Assembly (NCBI GenBank): GCA_037074705.1
Contig: CM073590.1
Coordinates: 183,490,746 to 183,554,745 of the forward strand
From: Zhengitettix transpicula
Taxonomy: Eukaryota > Arthropoda > Insecta > Orthoptera > Tetrigidae
Direction: 5' to 3'
DNA length: 64,000 bases
This document shows positions 23,503 to 35,823 of the stretch, in pieces; position 1 is the first letter of the stretch; each line of letters opens with the position of its first letter. The translations under genes and the position numbers were made by a program. The notes below the pieces were generated by a model. The model was not told the DNA's origin. It saw only the letters and a program-made list of their open reading frames with translations, and searched no databases.

Positions 23503-26299
23503 AATAAGCGGGAACTCTAAGTAAATATGTCAGAATTATCCAGAGACAGGTTCCTGCAGATTCATCTATAGTGAGAATCGTTTGTGATACTTAAAACAGC
23601 TTCATTCAAGGTGTAAGAACAGACTGAACCCATCGTTCCTTAACTTTCCTTCTTTCTTAGCTTAACGCCAATTGTAATTCAATAGAGTGTGTCGTGTTGT
23701 GGCGATGGTATCATGGATCAGATTTAGCTGAAATGAAATAAACAAAGATAATACTAAATAAAAAGTAAGTTAAAAAATAGGATATTTCGCAAAGCAAGAT
23801 ATTCAACAATTTCGCAGAAAATAATCTCTTCTATTAGAGAATGAATCAATAAAATGAGCAATATGGGCACTTTAACAAAATATTCTTACACTTATTCCCA
23901 AAACTTTAGTAGTTATTATTGTCCATCACTTTGGAGGAAGACTACTAAATAGAATTATCCCTATATGAGCGATTTCTAGTTTCATTTTCGGGGAATTCGC
24001 CAAACATTTCAAACAGATTTATGTTCCTTTAAGAAACTATAAAATTTCATAAATGTATTTACTAGACAGACTTAGTATTTGTAAACTTTTGATCACTAGA
24101 TCCATATTCCATACTACAAAATATTTCAATGCTCCTGGAGCAAGTACCCCAAATATTCATGTCCCGGAACAAAGTGTAACTTGGCATTTTTACTAGTTTT
24201 ATTTTATTTATAAAGTTCAATTTCATACTTTGACATCTTAAAAAATTATTGAATAAACAAATAAGTAAATAAACACACATTGTTATGTTCTGAATGCATT
24301 ATTTAAAATGAAAAATAATTTCATTATATTCCTTTTCTCTAGACAGCCCTTTTATCTGTTGTGCTTTTAAACAGAAAGTATTTCATAATTTAACATTTTA
24401 ACACGTATGGCACCTCTAATAATCTACAGCCAATACATCACTTAATAGCAACTGTGCATTTATTTGGCTTACACACTATTATAATGTATTGGATTATTTC
24501 GTTAATTTTGATTGAGTTTGCTGTAATTTCGTGGATGAGAGATGTGATTATAATGAAACTTAGTGCCCATAAAAGTGAAATGACCTGCCTGGCGCAGCTT
24601 GCGCAGTTTCACTTCTGGGAGGCCACAGCTAAAACTGGGCTCAGGACCTAACCAAATTATCCCCATCGATATTTAAAGTGCATCCTGGTTAATGGCACCG
24701 ACGTAATGGCGTTTTATCATGTGACCCCATTACGGAACATGCGGAATATATACCCATGAAACAAGTGCAGCTTCATTCAGAGGAAAATAGGAAGCGCGGG
24801 TGAAGAGGGGGGAGGGGGGGAGTGAAGAACGAAAACAAACGTGATAGGCTGACTATTATCAGACCTTTCACAACTAAAATCTAATTATGTGGCACCGACG
24901 GAAATTTCGTCCCGGAGCGCATGTACTAACTTATGGGAACATGTAATTAGGGTGCTGAATATATTCGCCATTAGTGACTGTAATACGAAGAACAAATTTG
25001 CTTCTTAAAACATGACAAAGGAATATGTCCATCATAATGATACATTTCCAGGGATTTTGTGTATAATGATTACAATGAACGTCCCTAGTTATGTAGCGAG
25101 GAGGAAACCAAGCCGCTTTTTTAAAAAATTGCTTCATACGGGAGAGCTGTCAGAGTTTTTGGATATCACAATATATTCTATTCGCTAGGTCAGTTTGTAA
25201 TTATTTATCGTTCCAGTTATTCGAGAGCTGAATTAGGTCGTCTTCCTTTGGAGGATATTGATTTCGACGCTGACAATATCTTTGATGACAACCACAGCAT
25301 TGATTTTGCGCTCTCTTTTGTATACCAGAATGTCAGATATTAACTGCGTTATTTCCCGTGAACTGTTGAAAACCTCTGCAGTACAATCGAGAACTAATAA
25401 AAGCGGATCTGATTGAATTTATTTAACTCTTTAAATATTTTCCAATTGAAAGGAAGTAATGAGTAAATTAATTAGATTACAGGTCACATATGTTCTACTC
25501 CAAATATAAGTCTTCTAAAAATGATTCGTCACGCTATTTAACAAAATCATCTTACAATGATTTCTACAGCCAAAAGACTTGCTTAAACAAGAATAATATA
25601 AAAGTCACGACATTAGCTTAATATTTCTAATGTAAGTTTCAACGGATATATTTTACTCGTTACCAAATACAGAATGTGTTATTAATTTTAAGATTATGAG
25701 AACTACTCGTGAATTGAAATGTTATTTTTTTATTTTTCATAAGTTATTCGTGGTGCTTGTGAACGAACCAAGATGTGAAATCATAAAGAAATGTTCCCCG
25801 TTCAAATTCAATAACAGCTTCTTTCGTTTCGAGAATCGCTTTATGTCGATGCAAGAGTATTTCCCCTTTTTTTCTTCCATTTTAACGCGCTGAGAAAAGT
25901 GTCAAACCTCTTCATTGAATTCAAAGAAACACAGCTATCTAAAAATTCGAATGTTCCTGGAGATGAATGTTCGTCTCCCGGGAAGTGTCGCTTTATTTCT
26001 TTGTTGAATGTCACTTAACTTCTCTAGACGCTTATATTTGTCGAAAGAATTCATCCATGCTTCTTTTATAGCCTATAGGCTTTATACACATTTTTATTGC
26101 AGTGAAGCAGGCCAAAGTTCTGGCGGAAAAAAGGGGAATTGGAAATTCTTCTCAGATTTTTATTTACGAAAGATCATAATCAACATAATATAATCGTACA
26201 AAATGTTTCAATTACTGTTTAAAGCGTATTTCTCGTTTTTTTTGCTTGCTTATCTTTGATCCTCTATTATTATTTTTCTGCTCATTCCTATTATCTAAT
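23503..26299. other. No gene recognised
   Basis: AT-rich, with a G-rich run at about 24807-24822. Frames of 60-70 codons (for example 24454-24651 and 25696-25893) have no family features. Confidence 0.45.
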
Positions 26300-26552
26300 A
26301 AATAAAATGAACTGTTTGTTTCTGTGTGTGTATATTTGTCTGCATGTACGTTGCGCATACAAATCTTCTAGTGTCGAGAAATTCCCTCCCAATTTCGTAC
26401 ACATGTTCCTTGAGAACCGAAAATGAACAATGTGGGGCTAAGGCACGACTACCACCCCCAGAGCGGGTGGAAATTTATAAACATATTTCTGTCGGATAAA
26501 TAATTTTCGGGGTCAATGAGATAGATAGTTTTCTGCCGCTGTAGTTTGAGTA
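26300..26552 (-). repeat. GTTGCCCGG-type dispersed repeat, 3' part
   Basis: Minus-strand reading contains the blocks common in arthropod dispersed repeats that start with a CCCGGCGTTG motif: ATTTCCACCCG, then GAAATTGGGAGGGAATTTC, then GTACATGCAGACAAATATAC and a TATTTATTAGAT end. It continues on the far side of the tail-repeat cluster at 27522-27795. The superfamily is not clear to me. Confidence 0.5.
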
Positions 26553-27282
26553 TCATGCAGGGATTTCCCTGCATCACCTTTAAGCGAATTGCCGGGTAGG
26601 TTCCTTAAACCATAGCCTGGGGCCCTAGTTAACCCTTGGCTACCTTCCTATACCCTTCCGCATCCCCCCTTTCAAATCCCTTCCAATGCTATTGTAACAT
26701 TCCAACAGTTGGGAATGGGAAGTCCAGATAGATCGTTCACCAACTGAGTTATACCTCCGTTAGCTCACCTGGCTACCGATCTAGAGGATAAAGGAAGAAT
26801 TAAGAACAGGAAATAGGAAAGTCGGTAACGTGAGGGTTCGGGTTCAACTAATTGAACCTAGGCGTAGTGTTTGGTGTTTCGCTGCACTTCAGTCAAATAA
26901 GTCACAAAAAAAATAAAGGAAGACAAACTGGCGGATAGCACCTGGAGCCACCGACCCGTCTGTAGGTTGGATTACGACTGCCGTTCCCAAGAAGCTCTGA
27001 ACAATTGGAAGACTCCTTTTCCCCTCCCTGATGATTTTAAGTCTCCAATGAGAGCTCTTAGAGAAATGAAGATTTCTGCTGCCGTGGGCATCGTTGCACA
27101 CTGCCTCTAAGGTGCTGACTTGCGCTAGACTCAGCTTTCTTACAGCTGGGCCCACGTATGTCCGCTATGCGAAAGAGACGTTATGATAAGATGGCACGTG
27201 TAGACTATTATATTACACTATTAAAGAGGAGTTGCCCCAACGTGAATTACCCTCATGTATCCTGTTACCCTAAAAATAAAAA
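26553..27282 (+). repeat. Tail repeat, copy 5 (split by solo LTR)
   Basis: Sense plus. Part 1 (26553-26692) runs from CCCTGCATC to AATGCTAT. Part 2 (27218-27282) resumes at CTATTAAAGAGGAGTTGCC and ends TTACCCTAAAAATAAAAAAC. The join is clean if the insert and one CTAT are removed. Confidence 0.85.
26693..27217. mobile_element. 525-bp solo LTR with CTAT target duplication
   Basis: The insert begins TGTAACATTCC and ends ATATTACA, flanked by CTAT at 26689-26692 and 27218-27221. TG...CA ends and a 4-bp duplication are the standard signature of a Gypsy-type LTR. A short tRNA-like string (GTTAGCTCACCTGGC ... GAGGGTTCGGGTTC) occurs inside. It has no open frame of note apart from an 88-codon minus-strand frame. 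The transcriptional direction was not resolved. The ends resemble, but are not the same as, the TGTAAT...ATTACA family in the second half of the window. Confidence 0.8.
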
Positions 27283-27284
27283 AC

Positions 27285-27521
27285 ATCGGAAGGGCGTGGG
27301 GCAAGTACCAAATGCCCGACCTACCTTATGCAGGTTTTTCCCTGCATCACTTTTAGGCGAATTGTCGGGTGGGATCCTTAAACCATAGCCCGGGGGCCCT
27401 AGTTAACCCTTGGCTACCTTTCTCTACCCTTCCGCATCCCCATTTCAAATCCCTTCCTATGCTATTAAAGGGGAGTTGCCACTATGTGGATTACCCTCAT
27501 GTACCTGTTACCCTAAAAAAA
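27285..27521 (+). repeat. Tail repeat, copy 6
   Basis: It starts at ATCGGAAGGGCGTGGGGC right after the poly(A)-like end of copy 5 and ends CTGTTACCCTAAAAAAA, so the two copies are head to tail. Confidence 0.88.
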
Positions 27522-27795
27522 GCCGTTTAACCCCAGGGGCGGGGGTGTGCGTGGGTGGAAATTTAATAGATATTTCTTGAGGTCAACGAGATTGATAGTA
27601 TTTCTCCAGATGTTATTGTTTGTGTTTAAGTTTAACTCCTTTTGGCATAGGAGGGAAGCATCCTTGGGCTACGGGTGGAGGCGCGTTTCATTAAAAATGA
27701 GAGAACAATTGATATATCGGAGTCGAATCATCAGTAACTGATGTCATTGAGTATAATTATGACAACTCCGACAACGCCGGGCACTTAGTTATGAA
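27522..27795 (-). repeat. GTTGCCCGG-type dispersed repeat, 5' part
   Basis: The minus strand starts near 27795 with AAGTGCCCGGCGTTGTCGG and continues to a TTTCCACCCACGCAC and CCTGGGGTTAAAC block. A segment of about 75 bp (GGTGGAAATTTA... to the ...GAGATTGATAG region) also occurs at 26452-26535 on the other side of the inserted tail repeats. These may be two related copies or an internal duplication. Confidence 0.5.
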
Positions 27796-27889
27796 TTATA
27801 AGTACGTAAATTCTAATTGCTTTTTTAATTTTTTTAATTATTGTTAACGGCTGGGTCATTAGCGACTTTTTTGGTACTTTGTTTGATTT

Positions 27890-28020
27890 TCCCTGTCGGG
27901 GAATTATTTTGTGAGAGTTTCTCAGTATTAAAACACGCACATGCATGCCTTCACCGGAATGTGAACCCGGCACTTCTTTGATGCGAGGCAGTGACGCTGA
28001 CCAGTACACCACCGGTCAAA
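27890..28020 (-). repeat. tRNA-derived SINE
   Basis: The minus strand has TGGTGTACTGGTCAGCGTC (A-box region, Asp/Glu-tRNA-like), CTGCCTCGCATC, then CCGGG-TTCACAT-TCCGG (T-arm with B-box GGTTCACATTCC), followed by a non-tRNA body with GCATGTGCGTG. Mismatches in the arms and the attached body argue for a SINE over a tRNA gene. Confidence 0.65.
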
Positions 28021-28469
28021 TAACTGTGTTATAGCAATTCGGAACATTTATAATAGACTTCTGTTCAAAAAATTATTTTAATACTGCGCTGCCACGTTAG
28101 GGAATAATGATTAATAGTTTTATTATGTACTAGCTGGGTGCCCGGCCTTGCCCGTGTACTAATTTATATAAACACGAAAAAGTATTTAATTTTATATTAA
28201 TCTTTAGTCAACAAGTGATTTAACGTAAATCTCAATGTTCCTAATTCCGTACGCACCTTTTGATGCGATAGTGCATTAATTAAACAGCTTTAAAAAACAT
28301 TGCATTTTATTGCATCAATCCCAACAAACATACCTCCGAATTTGTTTACGAATAGAATACTTTAATATACTCCCTGAGTATTGCAGGATATAATTGTCCC
28401 TCAGTCTTCAAAAATTAAGAAAGATTAAATTTATGAAATTGTTAGTTAGATTCACAATGTAAACAAATG

Positions 28470-28500
28470 GTCGCCATATTAGAGTCACTAATATGGCGAC
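28470..28500. repeat. Perfect 13-bp hairpin
   Basis: GTCGCCATATTAG (28470-28482) pairs exactly with CTAATATGGCGAC (28488-28500) around the loop AGTCA. Confidence 0.95.
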
Positions 28501-28655
28501 GAAAATAAACTTACATTTTCCGCAATTGTCGTAACGTATTTCCAATTGTTCTTTTTGTCATTCCATGTAGTGTTACTGAAGAAAATTGTAACTTTTATTC
28601 AATGAAAATATTTTTACGGAAAAAGGACCTATTTCTTTTGTTCGTCGCGTCTTTA

Positions 28656-28680
28656 TCTCTCTCTCTCTCTCTCTCTCTCT
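28656..28680. repeat. (TC)n microsatellite
   Basis: About twelve uninterrupted TC units. Confidence 0.95.
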
Positions 28681-28919
28681 GTCGCGTGACGTCACTTTCT
28701 ATGGCGCGAAGTAATTTAACACAAAATGATGACATTTTTTTATTATAATTCTTTCACCCTTTATGGTAGGGGTTTATAACCCCCGCAGTACCGTTTCTCG
28801 TGTTTTTAAGTATATCTGTACTAATTTTTGTTTCACGCATTTAAATCTCTATAGAGATTAACGTAAACACATACATATATACACACAAACTTACATACAT
28901 TTTTTATATATAGATTAAA

Positions 28920-30715
28920 ATAGGAAAAAATTAATATAATAAATTATTATGGCAATTATGTCATATTTATTAAAACATCTCCAAAAATGATAGCATTAGA
29001 TATTAATTTTGGATGAACATCACTGTAAATTACAGCATGATTTACTGTAGGTAAACATATATATATGACAATACTGTATGAGAACAGCCACTACAGGTAG
29101 CCCACGTGAATTGACGCGATAAGAAAGTGCAATTGAGCGACGAAGTGTAGAACAGAGCACAGTCTTATCGTCCTCGCGCCGCCTCGTAGCTCACTATAAT
29201 CGCAGCATAAACCACTGGTCCGAAAATCGTCATTGTGTACGGCCTCACACCTTCCATTCAAACTCCAGATTCAATGCATGGAGCTGCCGTGGAACTAAAC
29301 GAGGACGTATGAAAATTCATTTGAAGCGTTAAAGCCCGAATATGTGAGTCGATAAAGCGAATCTAAAGTATTTCGATCAATAAAAATACCTCTGGCGATT
29401 CATAAATATGAAGGGATGCTCCATTGCAGAGATAAACACATTAATAAAACTGGAATCGCAGGATATTCGCTGAAAATCAAATAAAACTGATTAGTTTTAA
29501 ACTAACCGAAAACATCTAAACATGAATAGGTTTTATTGAGTTTCACGTACATATATCATACTTATAAAATGGCGACGCATTTTTGACCTCGATCACGATT
29601 TAGACATATCCATGTTAATGCGATAGTAGAAATTTTGAAGAACGATATACATCTATACAAATTCCCACTGCTAATATGTGAAGCGGAGATTCTTTGATAA
29701 CACAACTTCCCGTTTAATGGAATTTAATTACAAATTTATTTATTTTATCGACCGTAATTAAATGGCTTTTTCTAAAAATAAATGATATATTGCGTAATTT
29801 ATATGGTCGCCTTTCACATACTTCCCAAGAATTTACCTTCACACAAATCTGTTTTGGGAGAGGAGAAATATTTTTGGTAGCATTATTGTGTTTAAATTTC
29901 ATTAAATGTTGTAAATTGCTTATATTTCCTGATAGAATGGTTCCTGATGTTCATATATCACAAAAATGCAATGTGTAATGTCACGAGATAAAATTGTAAT
30001 GCACAATAGCAAACTTTATAAGTGTGTATATTTCTAACGGAGAATCCAAGTGATGAGTTAGTCAGAAAAATGACGGCCTGAGAGAGACTAATAATTAATA
30101 CAAATATAGATTTATTGTCCGTTAGCTCTCGTATGATGTAAAACGATTCCTCACAAATTACATAAGTAATTACATAAATAAGCAACAGAATATATTACAG
30201 TACACAATACATTACATAGAAGAGTCAAATTAATTAAAACATGGACTATACTAATTACTTACATTGTATGACGAAAACTTTAACAATATCTAATATATTT
30301 CAGTGAATGAAATAAACCAAATGTCTTATACTCAATATGCCTTTCAGAATACTATACTAATTATTTTCCTGGATTATCTACTGTAGACAGAGAAAATTTA
30401 ACTTGATCACAAACAATATTTGGCACAATGTTATTAATTGATATACGTCAGTAGATTGAAGAACAACTTGAAAATCATTGCTTCTATGACGTCACTTAAT
30501 TGCGTCTCTGCACTCCAGAGAAGGCAGCATAACTATCGCCATGGTTCTAGTGCAAATGAGTTATAAATATTGATGTATAAGTATATACATACATAAGTAT
30601 ATAAATTTATTCCTTGTTTATTTTTCTGGTTTTTTATTTGTAATTTAAAGAACGTTTAATAAATATTTATATTTATTCATTACCGACGAAGAAAACCTGA
30701 GTAAATTTATTTCTT
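28920..30715. other. No gene recognised
   Basis: AT-rich; GC rises only at 29090-29290. Overlapping 62-codon frames near 29.8 kb lie on opposite strands and look random. Confidence 0.45.
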
Positions 30716-30973
30716 AAATTAAAAATTTACGTCTATTTAGAAATTAATAAGAAGAAAAATAGCCAAATACAGACAAAAGAAGTGATCATGTAAATACCAC
30801 ACCTTTCTGGAAGCCTTGTTCCTTTCCTCAGCGGCTAAGAAAACTAAAAAATAGAAGAGTCTAGAGCGACACAACTGCACATTCTGTTGACAAAACTCAA
30901 AAGAAAAAAAAATCTTCGGATTCTTATTTACTATGTTGGCTATGTTTTTACGATTAAATTTTTTTCATTTTAA
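30716..30973. repeat. Penelope-associated repeat, copy 5
   Basis: It starts AAATTAAAAATTTACGTCTA, with CCAAATACAGACAAAAGAAG, TTTCTGGAAGCCTTGTTCC and GCGACACAACTGCAC. The right arm is short (TGTTGGCTATG... AATTTTTTTCATTTTAA), so both ends of the palindrome survive but the middle is deleted. Confidence 0.75.
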
Positions 30974-31959
30974 TAATTGATTGTAAATCTCTGTAAATAA
31001 TTTTATATTATTGTTATAAATAAGTGAACTTAATATATCTTATGCTACAAAATCATGCTAAACTATTCTACATATAATTAATTAAGTACATATTTTACCT
31101 CTGCAATCCTCTACAAATTCGCCTTCCATATTTACATGAGGAAAATTAATTTAATAATACTGCAATATTTTTGTATCTGTTGTTTCTCACCTTTTCAAAT
31201 ACTATTTTAGAACGTCCTCTGCCAGGGAATTTTCGTTAACGCTCCATATATGGAAACGAGGATGTTGTTTTAAATCTTTAATGGTTTGAAGAATAAGTAA
31301 AAAAATATTCATGATTCAGAAATCCGCAAGCTTTCTACAAAAATATAGGTGGTAAATTTTATTTGTCTGGAAAATATGTTTGTGCTATATTATAAAAGTA
31401 TGTCTGTCGCTGTATCCAGTACAATGTAAAATATAAATTTCTGATATTTACGCCGTAATGAATTTGAAGATCAGTCGTGGTGTCAGTAAAAGGAAGTTTA
31501 TGGCCGAAGGAGAAAATCCATTCTAGAGGCATGTATGAGTTTGCTAAGAGATGTACATGTCTGCTGCGTTGGCAAACACTTCAGCCAGACGTTTTGGGGA
31601 TTGGGAGGCGGTCCCTGAAAGTTCTTTTCTGCACCTATTGAATTCAAATACGTATATTTTGACAGCAATGTGTAATGAAGAAACAATTACGTACGCACAT
31701 TACTCCTTAACGGGATCGGTAACATTGATTTATTAGCTTACAAATACATTATAACTTTCTGATTGTCGTCTTCCTGCAAACATAATTTCACCGCCATAAT
31801 TACAATCGACTCAGAAACTATTTAAACCTATTCGCACTACATACGATAGTAAAACAAACAATGGGCGTTAACGATTAATTTGTTGTATGGAAATTACCAA
31901 TTTTCTCTATGACTGTTGTAATTGTTGTAGTTGCAATAGAATGGTTCAGTAACTAGATA
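30974..31959. other. No gene recognised
   Basis: AT-rich; only 61-62 codon frames overlapping on opposite strands near 31.6 kb. Confidence 0.45.
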
Positions 31960-32110
31960 CGTAATTAGCCGAATAACAGCCAAAAAAAAGTGCAAGTAAA
32001 TACCAGACAACGATTCTAGAATCCTTATTGCTTTCGTCAGGAGGTTCAAGAAACACTAGAGCAGTAAGAACGACACTCTACACAAACCAGATGACGAACT
32101 TAAAAACCAA
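31960..32110. repeat. Penelope-associated repeat, copy 6 (divergent subfamily)
   Basis: Single arm: AACAGCCAAAAAAAAGTGCA, AAATACCAGACAACGATTC, TTTCGTCAGGAGG. On minus it reads CTGACGA...GAATCGTTGTCTGG. With copy 9 it shares CCAGACAA where the main subfamily has CCACACAA. Confidence 0.65.
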
Positions 32111-32420
32111 CACAGATTTTTTATATTTTATTATATAATTCTATATATGGTTCATATGGAACCAAATGCTGATGATTCAAGGTTTAACGAATAAACTTAA
32201 AGTTGGATTTTTTAAAAAACTTAGTGAAAACACTCTATCCCAATGAAAAACAAACAGGATTAGTTTTAGTAATAATCCCTAGAAATAATTACTGTCCCTG
32301 CCGAAAATATATATAATGTATTATGATTATAATGCATTATTTCCAAAACTGCAATATTTCTTTTTCGTATTATTTCTAGAGTACTACAATATGCTACAAT
32401 TTATATATATATATAAATAT

Positions 32421-33345
32421 TGTAATGCCAATTAATTAGGCCATTAATTGTTTAGACGTAAAATTTGAATTGTTTGAGAAATCCATTATAGCGGTCTGAT
32501 CGAACAAAGCAACAATGAAAGAAGCAAGCTCACTTTGCTTTGTCGGAAAGTCAAAAAATGGCGTATGCGCGCTAAAACTCGAGAGCACTAGGAGTTAGTT
32601 GGTGACGGGACATTTCAGAGGACGGAACGAATAATACTTGAGCAGAGACTAGCCATCGTTAAAGTACTATTAAACAAAGTTGTGAATTTAAGACAAAGTA
32701 AATCATTCACGGAAGTATTACCCCGTAAATATCGCTAAGTTAGCAGTTTTACGTCTATCAGTAGCCAGGAAAGGAGTGCAGTTCTACGTCTGTAGCCAGC
32801 CAGGAAAGGAAGTCAGTTTAAGTCCAAAGCGATAAAAGATTAACAAATCTACGAGTAATAGGATTCGTACAAGCCAAGCAGACATCAGATAGCTGACAAA
32901 AGGGAGGATCATCCAAGTTCATGTGAGCCTATCAATTTTGACTTCAATAGTCTAAAATCTGTGAGTCGACTTTTAGAATCAGTGTATAATTTTGCAATAG
33001 TGTACTTCCGAAACCAGTTGGACAGACGTAAGTAACAAAACGAAAACTAATGATTAATTGTAAACGCTAATTAGAAGACAAGGTCAGATTTCGTTCTCTT
33101 TTAATTGTCAATCAAAGTTAATTTCTTTTCTTTTTAATTTCTTTCTATCGACATATTGTTAGGTAAATGTTAACTGTTTTTAAAATTAATTTGTTGTGTC
33201 CATTATCAAACCCAGTCAAGGCCCTGAGTGAGAGAGAAAGATCTCAAATTTTGTTGAAATAATCTTTTGTTGCCACAAAATAAAATAAATTTTTATGTTT
33301 TAAATTGTTTTTCATTTATAAACAACCTACTATTTGATTATTACA
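32421..33345 (+). mobile_element. LTR of the (AT)n-associated family (A), with primer site
   Basis: About 925 bp from TGTAATGCCAATTAATTAGG to TTGATTATTACA. An ATATATATAAATAT tract lies directly before it. Near the 3' end it carries the family block ATCAAACCCAGTCAAGGCCC, shared with 44.2 kb (complement) and 49.39 kb. A primer-site-like sequence follows 4 bp later, which fixes the sense as plus. Only about 60 bp of internal sequence remain before an (AT)n tract, so the body of the element is gone. A short internal repeat (TAGCCAGGAAAGGA) occurs at 32.76-32.81 kb. Confidence 0.75.
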
Positions 33346-33349
33346 TAAA

Positions 33350-33368
33350 TGGCGCTTCAACGTGAGGC
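33350..33368 (+). other. Primer-binding-site-like sequence
   Basis: TGGCGCTTCAACGTGAGGC lies 4 bp after the LTR. It resembles the tRNA-Lys complement (TGGCGCCCAACGTGGGGC) with several changes. Confidence 0.6.
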
Positions 33369-33398
33369 AAATTCTTTAAATTAAAATTAAATTAAATA

Positions 33399-33401
<3 letters not shown>

Positions 33402-33441
<40 letters not shown>

Positions 33442-33443
33442 TA
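33402..33443. repeat. (AT)n microsatellite
   Basis: About 20 AT units, slightly interrupted near the right end. Confidence 0.95.
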
Positions 33444-35823
33444 ATGGACAGCTAAATGAAGGATCCGTATATTCCTCCCACAGTCCAACAAAGTTTCCTC
33501 ACTGATTCCGGCTTGTTAGAACTTGATAAACTTCGATTGTTATGTTTCGTGTTTCCGTCCCATTGCATGCAGAGAGTTTATGCGTAATTCACAAGTAGAA
33601 GTTTGTTGTTGACGAATTGTATATCTTCTTTAACGATTTCTCGCTTCTTTCTGTAACCTCTGACTGTTACGAATGAAATGATGACAAAGAATTTCCGCTT
33701 TGATGAAGGAGATATTAAAATTATTTTAAAAATCATAAAAGTTGCAAAAAGTGAGACATTTGCCGTGTAAAACTAATAACGAGGAATAATTATGCAAAAA
33801 AATTCACGTTAAGAGATTTTCTCGAGATAAAATAGAGAATCACATAAAAGTAACTGGTTGTTACCGTTACCAACGAAGTAAATTAACGTGTATCGGCTTC
33901 AGTTCCACAACTAGTCAATCATAAAATGTGAAAAATGTAAAACGTTTGACTTGTAAATTATGTCTAATTTTATGTTGAACTCGATCGCAATAATTTTTAA
34001 AATATGTGTTTGTAATAAATATGTTAATTTGTATATTGTGTAATTGATATTAAAAATAGCACATTTTAATTCCCAGTGTAAATATTTCCCACTCGATTTG
34101 TCCGAATTATTATATTCATTGCATTGTTTCTGATATTTACAAGAATATCTAAATTTAATGAAAAAAATTTTTAATTTGATTTATCCTTGGCTTAGCAATC
34201 AACAAATTATTCTTATTTATTTTCTATCAATTACTTATAAATTAATGTACTTTCGCTTGAAGGACATTTTCTGTTAGTTAAAATTTTAATAAAAACTTAA
34301 TTTTTGAAGCAATAGTCCGTATATTATCTATTAATATTTTTCTGAGAGTAAATTGCAATGCGAAAAACAATTAACTGATATTTATTGAAATGAGGTATTA
34401 CGTAGATAATTGCCTATTTCACTAACATCTGTTAATAATTGTGTCCTCGTTATATAAATAAGAGGTAAGAAAATCAAATAAATTCTGGTCTTTAAAATAT
34501 TTTATGAAACCCACTGATAGTAAATAAATCATGTATAACATAATTAATTAAAAAATCAAAAGTTATTCACTCATAATGAACACGGATGTAATATAAATAA
34601 ATAATAAAATATTAAGAAATTCTTGCTGAAAATAATATTGCATCACATTCCACTTCGTGGAAGCTTCCTGTAATACATGAATTGTATAATTGAATGTAGA
34701 AGCAGTTATTTTTATGTTAATATGAAATTTTTGTAAACAAGAAAGTGCAAATTAAAATTGACAATAAACAGCTGTGACATTTACATAAAAAAATAGTAAC
34801 ACTACATTTTTGCAATGTAGATGCACGCATTAAGTTGTTTTGAACTGCATATTACTTCATTTATTAAATTTAACACTTAATATTTATCATAAAAAATTAA
34901 TGGGTAACTGCAACACATCCACAATTAATTAATCTGAAAAAAGTGAAAATCATTTATGAAATATTTTTATATGATATTTGAAACCGCTGTACATTATAAT
35001 TATAACAGTAATTAATTGTCGGTAATCCAGTAACATATTTGTCAGTCATAGTTTGTTTTTCTCACTAATTATGCAAGTATTGTAGATCACGCAACAGAGC
35101 AATAAATGTCTCGGATACTTTCCTATCAGTCAATAGAATGCATTGCACGGGAACTTAACGCCCTTCCGTAAAGGTATTTGTTATGTTTAATGGTGAGTCG
35201 GTCCCGACTGTCATTCAAACTCTTTCATTATGCCATGATAATGGGAAGCCGCGTCCCATTATAGTCCCGCCGGAGCAGGCCAAATGAAACGAAACTTTGA
35301 GAACACTCCTTTTGATTATACTGCGGCTTTGGTTGGTAAAGGAAGGTACGACTAGAAGCAGCCCCGAAAGGAAAGCTTATCCTTCAGCAATTCCTAGTGG
35401 ATTACGTGCGTCAAAAATATTTCCGTTTTTATTTTCATCAATATTATTTACAATTATTATGTCATAATACAGATTCCTAAATATCAGCTACTATACAATA
35501 CTTGAGCTTTCAAAATTTCGGAAAAAAATAATTTTTTTTCTAACCGTAAACTATAGGGTTATCAGTCCGGTTCTAATTGTCATTAATAGTATACGGATTA
35601 ATTTCTTAACTGTAGAAAAATGCTAGAATAAAATATTAATGGGAAGAAGATTGTGATCGAACGAAATAAACCACGCAGATGATTGATCAGTTAAATTATA
35701 CTCTAAACTTATTAAATAGCCGTACTAGTTCAAACTTAGTCATTAGTTCCATGCAAGAATGCAAATCCTTAAGGACATTTAGACGATAAGCTACTTCGGC
35801 ATTATTTATTACAACTTATTTTG
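33444..35823. other. No gene recognised
   Basis: Over 2 kb of very AT-rich DNA; 35090-35400 is less so but has no long frame. Confidence 0.5.

Larger units (their letters stand above)
28128..28919 (+). repeat. GTTGCCCGG-type dispersed repeat, near-complete copy
   Basis: It begins ACTAGCTGGGTGCCCGGCC, TTGCCCGTGTAC, and ends in ACACACAAACTTACATACAT followed by a TATATATAGATT-like terminus. Starts with (C)CCGGCNTTGCCCGGG and ends of this kind are widespread in arthropod genomes. It includes a (TC)n run and a perfect 13-bp hairpin. No coding sequence was recognised. Confidence 0.5.

Noticed and set aside
26750..26860. tRNA gene or SINE (GTTAGCTCACCTGGC ... GGGTTCGGGTTC)
   Set aside because: It lies wholly inside an insert with LTR ends and a 4-bp duplication, and the arms do not form a cloverleaf. 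Treated as part of the LTR.
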